Assembly (NCBI GenBank): GCA_016215215.1
Contig: JACRKW010000173.1
Span: 1 to 37,187 of the forward strand
Length of the DNA stretch: 37,187 nucleotides
From: Acidobacteriota bacterium
Lineage (GTDB): Bacteria; Acidobacteriota; Terriglobia; Bryobacterales; Bryobacteraceae
Direction of reading: 5' to 3'
Numbering within the stretch: the first letter of the stretch is position 1; every line of letters starts with the position of its first letter. This document shows positions 17,877 through 27,555 of the stretch, in pieces. The notes under the pieces are model-generated. The model was not told the DNA's origin. It saw only the letters and a list, made by a program, of their open reading frames with translations, and did no database searches. Made by a program: the position numbers and the translations under genes.

Positions 17877-20207
17877 TCAGTTGGTGGTAGTGATCGTGAA
17901 CGTCAACTGCGCCGAGCCGGCGTCCACCCGGAATACGTTGGCTCCCGCGCGCGCACCCATCTGCAAACGCAGGAGATAGCTGTTCGGGTAGTCCCGGAAC
18001 GAGGATCTCACAGAGACCACCGAGCCGCCGCCGGAAACCGGCGTAACCGTCGGCTGGGGCTCGGCGAGTGACAGCCCGGCCTTGTCGTGGATGCGGACGT
18101 ATACATTGTAGGAGAAGCCCGCGCGAGGGTTATCCGGCTCCTCTAGTACGACGATGCTGGAGGGCTCTGTGCTGCCCACACCGTACCAATACGGGATGCG
18201 TGATTCGACTCCCGAGGCATCGTCCTTGACGAGCACAAACCCTTCGTATTCACCGGCTTCCAAGCCGCCGGTGGCCAGGCTGAGCGTGACTGCCGCCTCG
18301 GCGCCAGGCTCCACCGCCAGGCTTTCGGCCGACAGTGCAGGCTTGGCCGCGTTGGTGCTCGAAACGGAGAGCGCCCAGGTGGCCGGCTCTTTGCCCAGGT
18401 TCTTGAGTTTGATCTCCCTGGTCAGGTCCACCGTGCCGCTGCCCGCACCGAAAGAGACGGACACCGGCGCTGCCGCCACTGTCGACTTCACCGCGGCGTT
18501 CACATTCAGGATCCCAGCTCCGGCCCACTGCACGGGCGACACGCTACCGTCGGGGAAGAGCATCGGCATGGCGCTGTTGATCAGCAGCGACCGGTACTCG
18601 CCTTGAGCCAACCCCGGGCGGGCAGACTTCAGCAGCGCTGCCGCTCCGGCAACCACCGGCGAAGAGAAGCTGGTTCCCTGCGTGGTTGAATAGCCGGACG
18701 CGTCGCAGACGATGCAGATGGAGGAGGAGGTGCTGCGCAGAGCCGCGGTGTAGAACGACATCCCGGTGGCCACCAAGTCCGGCTTGATCGCCAGTTCCAC
18801 CGATGGCCCTTCGCTGGAAAACCACGCCAGTTGGGTCGGCTTGCCTCCGCCCAAGGGGAACCGGAGTTGGACCTGGAAGTCCTCCACCATGGCGATGAAG
18901 TCCTTGAGTTTCACCCCGTTGCTGTAGCCCACAAACAAGCCCGGGATGGTCGGGTCGTCATCGACGTTCATTGTGACCAGGTCTTCGGGGCCGCCGCTGG
19001 ATGGCGCCGCAGCGTTATAGACGACCGCCGCCGCCGCACCTCCGATTGCCGCATTGGCGAGCTTCTCAGTGAAGAAGCACGTCCCCCTCTGAATCAATGG
19101 GATCTTGCCCCGCAGGCTCTCCGGCGGAAAAGGGTTGCAGCCGAGCGTGTTGCCCATGGACGCAGCATCTACCATGGGTCCGCTCAAGGGCTCGAGTGTC
19201 ACGACATTGCTCGACGCGGCGGCGGCCATGCTGGGACCTACCGAAGGGACCACGGCAACGGTGGTTTGAGCCTGCGCGTTGGCTCCTACCGCGATTACCT
19301 GCTCGGCTGAAGCCGTGTCGTCCACCGTCATTGCGCCGGGCGTGTTTCCGGCCGCATTCACCACGATCACGCCGCTTTCCACGAGCCGTTTGACGCCGTC
19401 CTGAAAGATGGAGTCGTTCGACGCGCCGAACGCGCCGACCGAGCCGAAGCTGAAGTTCAGGACGTCCATCCCATCCTTGGCGGCCCAATCCAGAGCCGAC
19501 AGGACGGTGCTGCTGTAGAACTTGCCTTGCAGGTCCGCAACCCGGTACACGCCCAGCCACGCCCCCGGCGCCACACCCGAGATGGTTCCTTTGGGGCTGG
19601 TGTGCACCACGCCCGCGGCGGCCATGGCGACCGCGGTTCCGTGACCCATCTGGTCCTGAATGGTTCCGCCGTCGAAACTGCGCGCGACAATTACTTTGCC
19701 AGACGTCAAAGCGAGGTTGGGCTCGCTGCTTGCCAATGGGTACCCCTCGGGCGCCTTCATATCGGGAGCATTGAAGGCCGGGTGGCCGATGTCGAGACCC
19801 GTGTCCAGGATGCCGATTTTGGTCCCCACTCCGGCGTTGGCCGAACCGCCGATCATCTCCCAAGCCTTGTCGACCTGGTGCGACGGCAGCGCCCTGTACA
19901 GCAGCGGCCTGAACACCCGCACGGGTTCCACCCGGCGGACACCGGGGAGGCCCGCCAGGGCAGAGGCGTCTGGGGCTTCAACTTCCACAGCGTTCACCAC
20001 CGTGTCCATCCGAGCCAGGACATTGGCCCGGCGGCCGCGCAGTTGGCGCTCCAGCGCCTGGTGCTGGTCCCGGATCTCCGCCCTCCGCCTGCCCGGCTCG
20101 CGGTGGCGCAGCGCCGGCTCACCGGTCAATTCAACGATATAGCGGCCGGGAACGATTTCCTGACCGAACGCCGTGATGGCGAGCAGAGCAACCAGCAATA
20201 AGCGCAT
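17877..20207 (-). CDS. S8 subtilisin-family serine protease with PA domain
   Basis: Signal peptide MRLLLVALLAITAFGQ; KIGILDTGLDIGHPAF (Asp), DQMGHGTAVAMAAAG (His), GTSFSSPVVAGAAALL (Ser). Confidence 0.93.
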   Translation of the reverse strand: MRLLLVALLAITAFGQEIVPGRYIVELTGEPALRHREPGRRRAEIRDQHQALERQLRGRRANVLARMDTVVNAVEVEAPDASALAGLPGVRRVEPVRVFRPLLYRALPSHQVDKAWEMIGGSANAGVGTKIGILDTGLDIGHPAFNAPDMKAPEGYPLASSEPNLALTSGKVIVARSFDGGTIQDQMGHGTAVAMAAAGVVHTSPKGTISGVAPGAWLGVYRVADLQGKFYSSTVLSALDWAAKDGMDVLNFSFGSVGAFGASNDSIFQDGVKRLVESGVIVVNAAGNTPGAMTVDDTASAEQVIAVGANAQAQTTVAVVPSVGPSMAAAASSNVVTLEPLSGPMVDAASMGNTLGCNPFPPESLRGKIPLIQRGTCFFTEKLANAAIGGAAAAVVYNAAAPSSGGPEDLVTMNVDDDPTIPGLFVGYSNGVKLKDFIAMVEDFQVQLRFPLGGGKPTQLAWFSSEGPSVELAIKPDLVATGMSFYTAALRSTSSSICIVCDASGYSTTQGTSFSSPVVAGAAALLKSARPGLAQGEYRSLLINSAMPMLFPDGSVSPVQWAGAGILNVNAAVKSTVAAAPVSVSFGAGSGTVDLTREIKLKNLGKEPATWALSVSSTNAAKPALSAESLAVEPGAEAAVTLSLATGGLEAGEYEGFVLVKDDASGVESRIPYWYGVGSTEPSSIVVLEEPDNPRAGFSYNVYVRIHDKAGLSLAEPQPTVTPVSGGGSVVSVRSSFRDYPNSYLLRLQMGARAGANVFRVDAGSAQLTFTITTTN

Positions 20208-20286
20208 CTTCAATCCTGAGTTCTGTTCTATCAGATACTTGTCCAACCCGCCCGGTCGCATTCAAGTTGCGTCCTGAGAACAAACG

Positions 20287-20313
20287 GCCCGGAGGGCCAG
20301 CGGCCCTCCGGGC
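20287..20313 (-). terminator. intrinsic terminator
   Basis: Perfect 12-bp stem GCCCGGAGGGCC-AGC-GGCCCTCCGGGC followed on the minus strand by GTTTGTT; sits 23 nt past the stop of 20336..21166. Confidence 0.75.
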
Positions 20314-20335
20314 ACTCATCGACAGTTCCAGGCAC

Positions 20336-21166
20336 TTACTGCAGGGGAGTATGCCGGAACTGGGCCGTGTCCGTCCAGCCGTCCTGCCCCACGGTGAGCA
20401 GGTAACTCTTCATCACCGTCACGTCCAGGTTGGGCACCTGGCTCAGGTTCACCTGGATGGTGTCCTGATCCACCACGGTGATAGCGGTCTGCGGCGCGAC
20501 TATATCCTCAAACACAACGTAGGTCTTCTTGCCCGCCAGGAAGCGGCCTTTGATCTCCACGATCGTGGAACCGTCGCCGGCGATAAACTCCCGCGCCGAG
20601 TTGATGCCCGGAACGTAGTACGCCGTGCTGGCGAAATCGCGGAAGAATCCCTTTGTCGCGAAGTCCGTGGCAGAGATTGCCACGGTCCCGTTGGGCAGTT
20701 GGACGTCCACCTCATAGGTGGTCAGGCCCCTCTTCCAGAAATCACCCAGCGTCTTGATGCCCGTCAGATAGAGGGTGAAGCCCGGCGGCAGGTCCTCGTC
20801 CACGTTTCTCGATTCCAGCGCCAATTCCGTTTTGTCGGCCAGGATGATGAACGCCTGGATCCGGCTGCCCTTCGGCAGAGTCTCGGTCACCACGAAGTAC
20901 GCTTCACGACCGGTGTCGAAGAGGTTGACCTGCACCACGCCCGGCGCCATGGGCGGGTTGGACGCGTCCGCCTCGGCAGACCGGCTTTGCACTGCCTTGC
21001 TCCGCACGCCTCTCACGGCCAGCGCCGAACGCGTCGGGCCGCTCTCCTCGCCGCCGCGGCTCAGGTACTTGTCGGTGTCCCACTTCAACCTCTCCGCGCG
21101 ATCCCCCGCCAGCACCGGCGCCGCCAGTGCCGCCGCCACGATCATGATTGAAAACTGCCGTGTCAC
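20336..21166 (-). CDS. secreted hypothetical protein
   Basis: Signal peptide MTRQFSIMIVAAALAAPVLAG; coherent 276-aa protein. Confidence 0.75.
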   Translation of the reverse strand: MTRQFSIMIVAAALAAPVLAGDRAERLKWDTDKYLSRGGEESGPTRSALAVRGVRSKAVQSRSAEADASNPPMAPGVVQVNLFDTGREAYFVVTETLPKGSRIQAFIILADKTELALESRNVDEDLPPGFTLYLTGIKTLGDFWKRGLTTYEVDVQLPNGTVAISATDFATKGFFRDFASTAYYVPGINSAREFIAGDGSTIVEIKGRFLAGKKTYVVFEDIVAPQTAITVVDQDTIQVNLSQVPNLDVTVMKSYLLTVGQDGWTDTAQFRHTPLQ

Positions 21167-21242
21167 AATCGCCTCCTTCTCTCAGAATCACTCACAACCT
21201 CACTGACGACACCCGTCTCCGGCAGGTTGCACCCAATCTCCC

Positions 21243-22532
21243 TTACGCGGGAATCTCGATGGTGGTCCGCGTTCCCTGGCCTGGCTGCGAAGTGACGCTC
21301 AATCTGTAGTTTGCCCCGAATAGAACCTGGAGCCTTTCGTTCACGTTCGATACGCCGATACCCGGCTGCGCCAGGATGGACTCCAGCCTGGCTTCCTCGA
21401 TCCCCACCCCATCGTCTGCCACCGCCAGCAGCAGGCGGCTGCCGTCCGGTCCGCGCTCCAGCCGGCCCTCCAGCCGCACAGTTCCACCTTCCACCTTGTG
21501 CGCCAGCCCGTGCTTGATGCTGTTTTCGATGAGCGGTTGCAACAGCATGGCCGGCACCTGACAATCCAGCGTCTCCTCCTCCACCTCCTTCACAAACCGC
21601 AACTTGGATCCAAACCGCGCCACTTCGATGGACAGGTAGTCGTCGATAAAAGCCAGCTCTTCGCGAAGCGGCGCAAAGTTATCGGTCTTCCTGAGCAGGC
21701 GGCGCAGGATGTTCGAGAGCCGGTAGACCACCTGGCGCGCGCCTTCCGGATTGGTCCGGATCAGCGAGCCCACAGTGTTCAGGGTATTGAAGAGAAAGTG
21801 CGGATTGATCTGCGCGCTCAATGCGCTGAGCCGGGCCTCCACCAGCAACCTCTCCTTGGCCTCCAGCAGCCGTTCATTGCGCGCGCTGCCCCAGATGCGG
21901 ATGGGGATGGACACCGTGAACACCGTCGCCATAGCCACTGCGACGTTCGCCCAGACTCCGTTGGGTGCGTACAAGGTGAAGATCAAGCGTTCATTGAACA
22001 GGCGCAGCACCGTGAAGCGCATGAGTTCGGCCAACAGGATGGTCAGCAGGCCGATGATCTGGTAAGCGTGGCGCCGCCGCTCGGCGGGGTAGCGAACCAG
22101 CCGGTAAAGGCTGAGGTCGAAGAACGGCGAAAACCGCCACACCTCTTCCTGGTTCGCAGCCAGATCGCGCAGAAGCCCGCCCAGTACGCCGACAGCGGCA
22201 TAGAGCGGCATGGCAAGGTATTCGCCCTGCAGCATCGCCGGGATGGAACACAGCACGCCGGTCAGGAGCCCCGATATGTAGCCGCCGATAATCCCCGCCA
22301 GCAGGCTGCCCTCCAGGCACATGTCGGCGGCCGCGTAAGTCTGCGTGAAGATGCGGACAATGGACCCCGCTCCGCAGAACGCCGATATTCCGAAGCTGAG
22401 TTGCAGGCGCTCCAGGAGGGTCCGCTCTTCCCTGAGCAGCAGGTTCAGAAAGCGGGACGAGCGGGAGAGAATGCTGGCGATGGACGCTGCCGCCGTCAGC
22501 TTGATCATCAGGATGATGAATTGTCTCTCCAT
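21243..22532 (-). CDS. LytS-type sensor histidine kinase (5TM + His_kinase + HATPase)
   Basis: EGSLLAGIIGGYISGLLTGVLCSIPAMLQGE (5TMR-LYT-like), SALSAQINPHFLFNTLNTVGSLI, LLQPLIENSIKHGLAHK, GIGVSNVNERLQVLFG. Confidence 0.92.
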   Translation of the reverse strand: MERQFIILMIKLTAAASIASILSRSSRFLNLLLREERTLLERLQLSFGISAFCGAGSIVRIFTQTYAAADMCLEGSLLAGIIGGYISGLLTGVLCSIPAMLQGEYLAMPLYAAVGVLGGLLRDLAANQEEVWRFSPFFDLSLYRLVRYPAERRRHAYQIIGLLTILLAELMRFTVLRLFNERLIFTLYAPNGVWANVAVAMATVFTVSIPIRIWGSARNERLLEAKERLLVEARLSALSAQINPHFLFNTLNTVGSLIRTNPEGARQVVYRLSNILRRLLRKTDNFAPLREELAFIDDYLSIEVARFGSKLRFVKEVEEETLDCQVPAMLLQPLIENSIKHGLAHKVEGGTVRLEGRLERGPDGSRLLLAVADDGVGIEEARLESILAQPGIGVSNVNERLQVLFGANYRLSVTSQPGQGTRTTIEIPA

Positions 22533-22667
22533 GCGCGGCCCGAACCTGCCGGAACCCCATTATCCTCTCACCGCGCGGATCGGCGCGCGATGGGGAGCGG
22601 CTCCGCGCCTTACAATGGAAGTGAGCCCCACGCCGGCCCGCTTACTGACGCGCTCGGCTTTACTCAC

Positions 22668-23279
22668 ATGTCCAACCCCAACGAGTTGCAGGTCCGCAAG
22701 GTAGCCGAAGCCGACTTTCCCACCGAGTACGGCCATTTCCGTATCCACGGCTTCGAGGGCCGCCGCGGCACGCACCGCGAGGAGGCAGTGGTGCTGGCCA
22801 TGGGCGCTCTCTCCTCGCCGGTCCTGGTCCGGATTCATTCGCAGTGCCTGACCGGCGACGTCTTCCACTCCCTGCGCTGCGATTGCCGCGCGCAGCTCGA
22901 ACTCGCGCTGGAGAGCATCGCCGCCGAAGGGCGCGGCATGGTCATCTACGAAAAAAAGGAAGGCCGCGGCATCGGCCTGCTGAACAAGCTGCGCGCCTAC
23001 CAGTTGCAGGACGCCGGCGCCGACACCGTGGACGCCAACGAACAGCTCGGTTTTGAGGCCGATCTGAGAGAATACGAGCTGCCCGGCGCCATTCTCCATC
23101 ACTTCTCCATCTCCTCGGTCCGCCTGATGACCAACAACCCGGAGAAGATCTCCGCGCTGGAAGCCGTGGGCGTCCAGGTAGCCGAGCGCGTCCCGTGCCA
23201 GCCCCCGCCGCGCGCCCACCACTCCAACCGTTACCTCAAGACGAAGAAGAAACGGATGGGCCACTTGCTCGAACTCTGA
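22668..23279 (+). CDS. ribA: GTP cyclohydrolase II
   Basis: VRIHSQCLTGDVFHSLRCDCRAQLELAL, EGRGIGLLNKLRAYQLQD, RLMTNNPEKI. Confidence 0.95.
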   Translation: MSNPNELQVRKVAEADFPTEYGHFRIHGFEGRRGTHREEAVVLAMGALSSPVLVRIHSQCLTGDVFHSLRCDCRAQLELALESIAAEGRGMVIYEKKEGRGIGLLNKLRAYQLQDAGADTVDANEQLGFEADLREYELPGAILHHFSISSVRLMTNNPEKISALEAVGVQVAERVPCQPPPRAHHSNRYLKTKKKRMGHLLEL

Positions 23280-23313
23280 CCCGATGTCGTTCGAGCGGCG
23301 ATAGAATGCACGC

Positions 23314-24564
23314 ATGAATCGCCGCCTGTTCCTCTCCGCCGGGGCAGCCCTGCCGCTATCCGCGCAGGCGCCCACTGCCCGCATCGCCGTCATCGGCACC
23401 GGCAACCGCGGCCGCAGCCTGCTCACCACGTTGGCGCGCATGCCCGGCGTCGATATCCGCGCCTTGTGCGACACCGACCCCTCCGCTCTGGACCGCGCCG
23501 CCACCGTGGCTGTGAATCACAAGCCGGAGCTCTATTCCAGAGGGGAGAACGACTACCAGCGCCTGCTCTCTCGTGACGACCTCGACGCCGTGGTCATCGC
23601 CTCCCCGTGGAAATGGCATGCCACCATGGCGATCGACGCCATGAAAGCCGGCAAGATCGCCGCGTCTGAGGTTCCCATCGCCCAGACGCTGGAAGAGTGC
23701 TGGCAGCTCATCGACACCCACGAGCGCACACGAGTCCCCTGTATGATGCTCGAGAACTGGAGCTTCCGCCGCGACAACCTCGCCGTGCTCAACATGATCC
23801 GCAAGGGCCTGCTGGGCGACATGGTCCACTGCCACTGCGCCCATTCGCACGATTGCATCGATCACTGGTTCTTCGATCCCAAGGGCAACGACCGCTGGCC
23901 CGCCGAGTTCCTTATCAAACGCAACTGCGACCAGTACCCCACCCACGCTTTGGGCCCCGTGTTGAGCTGGATGGACATCAATCGCGGCGACTCCTTCGCC
24001 ACCATCACGTCCAACGCGACCTCACAACGCGGCATCAATGCCTACTTCGCGCGCCAGTTCGGCCCCGATCACCCCAACGCGAAGAAGATCTTCGCCCAGG
24101 GCGACATCGTCACCAGCCTGATCAAGACCCAGCAGGGCCGCACCGTTGTCGTGAATTACGACATGCAGCTTCCCCGGCCTTACGACAATCGCTGGATGGT
24201 GCAGGGAACCCTAGGGCTTTACGACGAAGACAAGAGCGCGGTCTACCTCACCGGCAAGAGCCCCAAGTACCACGAGTGGGAGCCCTTCGCGCCCTATCAG
24301 GCCGCCCACGATCACAAGTGGTGGACCACCATGACCGCCGACCCGAATGCCGGCCACGGCGGCACAGACCTGCTCGAACTGTCGAAATTCATCGAAGCCG
24401 TCCGGCTGAAGACGCCCATGCCGCTGGACCTCTACGACGGCGTCACCATGAGCAGCGTCATCGCCCTGTCCGGCCGCTCCATCGCCATGGGCGGCGTGCC
24501 CGTCCCGTTCCCCGACTTCACCCGAGGGCAGTGGAAGAGCCGCAAGCCGTATTTCGGGGTGTAA
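23314..24564 (+). CDS. Gfo/Idh/MocA family protein, GH109-like
   Basis: RIAVIGTGNRGRSLL; ASPWKWHATMAIDAMKAGK; GHGGTDLLELSKFIEAV; FPDFTRGQWKSRKPYFGV. Confidence 0.85.
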   Translation: MNRRLFLSAGAALPLSAQAPTARIAVIGTGNRGRSLLTTLARMPGVDIRALCDTDPSALDRAATVAVNHKPELYSRGENDYQRLLSRDDLDAVVIASPWKWHATMAIDAMKAGKIAASEVPIAQTLEECWQLIDTHERTRVPCMMLENWSFRRDNLAVLNMIRKGLLGDMVHCHCAHSHDCIDHWFFDPKGNDRWPAEFLIKRNCDQYPTHALGPVLSWMDINRGDSFATITSNATSQRGINAYFARQFGPDHPNAKKIFAQGDIVTSLIKTQQGRTVVVNYDMQLPRPYDNRWMVQGTLGLYDEDKSAVYLTGKSPKYHEWEPFAPYQAAHDHKWWTTMTADPNAGHGGTDLLELSKFIEAVRLKTPMPLDLYDGVTMSSVIALSGRSIAMGGVPVPFPDFTRGQWKSRKPYFGV

Positions 24565-24585
24565 GGCGCGCTGGGATACTGTTCC

Positions 24586-27267
24586 TTACTCCTCCATCCC
24601 CCCTCGCCCCGTCGCTCCCGGGAACCGGAACACGGCGTTCAGAAACAGCACGTTCAGGCCATCCATCTGCGCCCGGAAGTTCGGGTCCACGGTGAAACCC
24701 ACCACGGCGCCGCGGCCCTCGTTGCGCGTCACCACCACGGGCTTGAAAGCCAGTTGCTTGCGGTTCTCTTCCCACACGTAACCCGACGCCAGGAGCCGGT
24801 CGGCCGATTCAAACACCACGGCGTTCAGACCCTTGTCGCGCTTCAGCGGCGCGTAGATGGTCCTGCCGCTCAACAAGACGTTGACCGTCTCCGGCAGGCC
24901 GCCGGTCACCCAGGTTTCGGGGTCCACCTTTGCACGCAAGAGGACACCCGCCACGGCGTCAGGCATCTCCACGTCCGCCTTGATCGCCTTTTCGTAGTCC
25001 TCTGACGAGGCCAGGATCTTGCCTGGGGGCGGTGGAGCGCCGGGCGCCGACGGTTTCGCGCTCTCCGCGGGCTTCGCGCCATCGCGCGCCTGCGCTTCCT
25101 GCTCCAGCCCCAGCAGGCCTACGGCCGGGCTCGACAGGTATCCCGAGGCGCCGCCGATTCCGATCAGCACGCCGCCATTGCGCACCCACGCCTTCACCCG
25201 CTCCACGGCGGCGGGCGCAACGGCCGCCGCGTATCCGCCCTCCGGCATGATCAGCACCTGGAACCGGTTCAGATCCGCCGTCGCGAGCGACGAGACGCGC
25301 ATCGCCGTCACCGGGTAGCCGTATTGCCTCTCCAGCACGAACCGCGTGTGCCCCGCCGACGTCGACGACACCGGCGTATCCCACAACATCGCCACCACCG
25401 GCCGCTTCACCGCAGCCACGTTGTTGCTGCCGAAGTTGATACCTTCTTCCACCCAACTCGCGTCGGTGGCAATCACCTCGGCGCCGCTGGCGGAGGCCGC
25501 CTTCGCCACGCGGTCGTGCACATCGGCGGCGTTCTGCTTCACCATCACAATCAGCGTCCCGCTCGGGTACTTCCGACCAGCCTGCGTGAACGGCTTTCCC
25601 GCCGACAGCAGTTTCACGCCGCTGCGCAGCGCGGCTGTGAGGAACCGCCCCGCAGCCTGCGTACCCCACGGCACGACGTAGGCTACCTGCGCCTTCCCGC
25701 CTACCGCGCCCTTCGGCGCGTACACTCCAGCCACCGCTTCGAACTCCCCTTGCGAAGGCTCGGTGGCGGCTACGCACTCCACGTTGTATAGCGCGGGCAG
25801 CGACCACGCCGTGACGTCGTAGATCTCGCTCGATAGCCCCTTCTTCCGCCGCCGCTCCTGCTCCTTCACGAAATCCGCCGCCATCGCCGTCTGCGCGTCC
25901 AGCAGCGTCCGCGCCAGCCTTTGTCTGGGCTGCGCCAGCGGAACGGAATAGGAACCGGCCGGGTACTGCTTGCCCGCGCTGGTGAACGCCGCTGTGGCCC
26001 GCCTCACCTCCACACCCTGTTCCACGAGCACATGCGCCAGCTTGTCCACCGCCGAGACATCGCCGCGCCGGGGCAGGATGTACTCCTTCACCGCGCCCTT
26101 TTGCCCCTCTTCCAGGGCAGTGACGTGATAGCCGCGGAACTCCTCCAGCAGCTTCTGGCGATTCGCCGCGGCGGTTTCGCACGTGGACATCGAAGCCACG
26201 AAGTGCTTCTGCACGCTCTCGCGGAACGTGTAGAGCGTTTCGTCGCTCCGCCGGACGACCAGACCCCGCACGCTCGCGTTTTCATACGTCATCCCCAGCC
26301 CGCCCAGGTACGATGGCCACGATCCGCCGTAGCCCGGGAAGAAGAGGTCGAACACCTCGCGCGTGAAGTACGGCCAGCCGAACTTGTCGAACCACTTCGC
26401 GTTGTTCCTGCCGAAGAGGCTCGCCCGCTCCACCTGCTCTTTGGTCATGTTGGGATTGTTGGGCGCCGGCCACGGCGCAAAGAAGTATGTTGAATCCGCG
26501 CCCATCTCGTGAATGTCGGCCACAGCCACCGGCAGCCACTCCAGCAAGTACTTCACACGCCCGCGGATTTCCGGCTGCGTGAGCGTGAACCAATCGCGGT
26601 TCAGGTCGAACAGGTAGTGGTTCGAGCGGCCGCCGGGCCAAGGTTCGGCGCGTTCAGCCGCCACAGGGCTCGGGTCCGGCTCCAGTCCTTCGTTTTGCCG
26701 GTAGCTCTGTACGAAGCGGTCCCGCCCGTCGGGGTTTTGCAGCGGATCGATGAGCACTACCGCGTTCTTGCGCACCGAGTCCACCAGCGCGTCACTCTGC
26801 GCCGCCAGCAAGTGATAGGCGCTCACCATCGCCGAATCCGGCCCCGAGATCTCGTTGCCGTGGATGGCGCAGATCAGCGCCACCACAGCCGGAGTCTCCG
26901 CGGCCAGTTTGCGCGCCTCAGCCTCCGTCGTCTTGCGCGGATCGGCCAGTTTCTTCTGCGCCGCCTTGATCTCCTCCAGCCGGCGCAGGTTCGCCTCGCT
27001 GCCCACGACGGCGTAGATCAGCTTGCGGCCCTCAAAGGTCTTGCCGTACTCGACGACCTTGATGCGCCCCGGCGCGGCGGCCTGCAACGCTTCGAAGTAC
27101 CGCAGGAACTCAGCGTGGGACGGGTGGCGGGTCCCCACCTCGTATCCCAGCACTTTCTCGATGGCGGGGATCGCCGGGTCGTACTTCGCCCCCGGCCAGA
27201 ACTCAAACTTCGCCTGCGCCGCCGCCGCGGGCGCCAGCAATAGGAGGAGAGCAATCACGCTGCGCAT
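24586..27267 (-). CDS. secreted M14-family zinc carboxypeptidase (paralogue 1)
   Basis: Signal peptide MRSVIALLLLLAPAAAAQA; IHGNEISGPDSAMVSAYHLL, DPLQNPDGRDRF, DIHEMGADSTYFF; C-terminal GATase1-like VLIMPEGGYAAAVAPAAVERVKAWVRNGGVLIGIGG. Confidence 0.9.
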   Translation of the reverse strand: MRSVIALLLLLAPAAAAQAKFEFWPGAKYDPAIPAIEKVLGYEVGTRHPSHAEFLRYFEALQAAAPGRIKVVEYGKTFEGRKLIYAVVGSEANLRRLEEIKAAQKKLADPRKTTEAEARKLAAETPAVVALICAIHGNEISGPDSAMVSAYHLLAAQSDALVDSVRKNAVVLIDPLQNPDGRDRFVQSYRQNEGLEPDPSPVAAERAEPWPGGRSNHYLFDLNRDWFTLTQPEIRGRVKYLLEWLPVAVADIHEMGADSTYFFAPWPAPNNPNMTKEQVERASLFGRNNAKWFDKFGWPYFTREVFDLFFPGYGGSWPSYLGGLGMTYENASVRGLVVRRSDETLYTFRESVQKHFVASMSTCETAAANRQKLLEEFRGYHVTALEEGQKGAVKEYILPRRGDVSAVDKLAHVLVEQGVEVRRATAAFTSAGKQYPAGSYSVPLAQPRQRLARTLLDAQTAMAADFVKEQERRRKKGLSSEIYDVTAWSLPALYNVECVAATEPSQGEFEAVAGVYAPKGAVGGKAQVAYVVPWGTQAAGRFLTAALRSGVKLLSAGKPFTQAGRKYPSGTLIVMVKQNAADVHDRVAKAASASGAEVIATDASWVEEGINFGSNNVAAVKRPVVAMLWDTPVSSTSAGHTRFVLERQYGYPVTAMRVSSLATADLNRFQVLIMPEGGYAAAVAPAAVERVKAWVRNGGVLIGIGGASGYLSSPAVGLLGLEQEAQARDGAKPAESAKPSAPGAPPPPGKILASSEDYEKAIKADVEMPDAVAGVLLRAKVDPETWVTGGLPETVNVLLSGRTIYAPLKRDKGLNAVVFESADRLLASGYVWEENRKQLAFKPVVVTRNEGRGAVVGFTVDPNFRAQMDGLNVLFLNAVFRFPGATGRGGMEE

Positions 27268-27320
27268 GTGAGGCAGTATACGCCCTGCTTCGACTGGCCG
27301 CCTTACATAGGAGAGGAAGC

Positions 27321-27533
27321 TCAACCCCGATCGAGTTTGACGATCTCCACGATCTTCTGTACCCCTCCGACGTCATAATCCTCACCGTAGAGGGTCCTGC
27401 GGAGTTGCTCCATCGCCTGCAGGCGCTCCACTGGTGATCGAGACAGCCAGTAGGCGAGCGCGTCGTCCGGATCAGTCAGTCGCGCAACGCTGATTTTGCT
27501 GCGGTCGACCCGGTCTGTCTCCGGCGTATCCAT
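27321..27533 (-). CDS. small protein, orphan antitoxin-like
   Basis: DALAYWLSRSPVERLQAMEQLRRTLYGEDYDVGGVQKIVEIVK resembles small proteins paired with nucleotidyltransferase-type toxins (family from memory, unverified). Confidence 0.5.
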   Translation of the reverse strand: MDTPETDRVDRSKISVARLTDPDDALAYWLSRSPVERLQAMEQLRRTLYGEDYDVGGVQKIVEIVKLDRG

Positions 27534-27555
27534 GCTCCTATCTTAGCCTCGCACC

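Noticed and set aside
21498-22667. N-terminal 390 residues of the 593-aa ORF ending in ribA
   Set aside because: Antisense to the LytS kinase, Gln/Arg/His-rich; ribA begins at the internal ATG 22668 (MSNPNELQVRKV).
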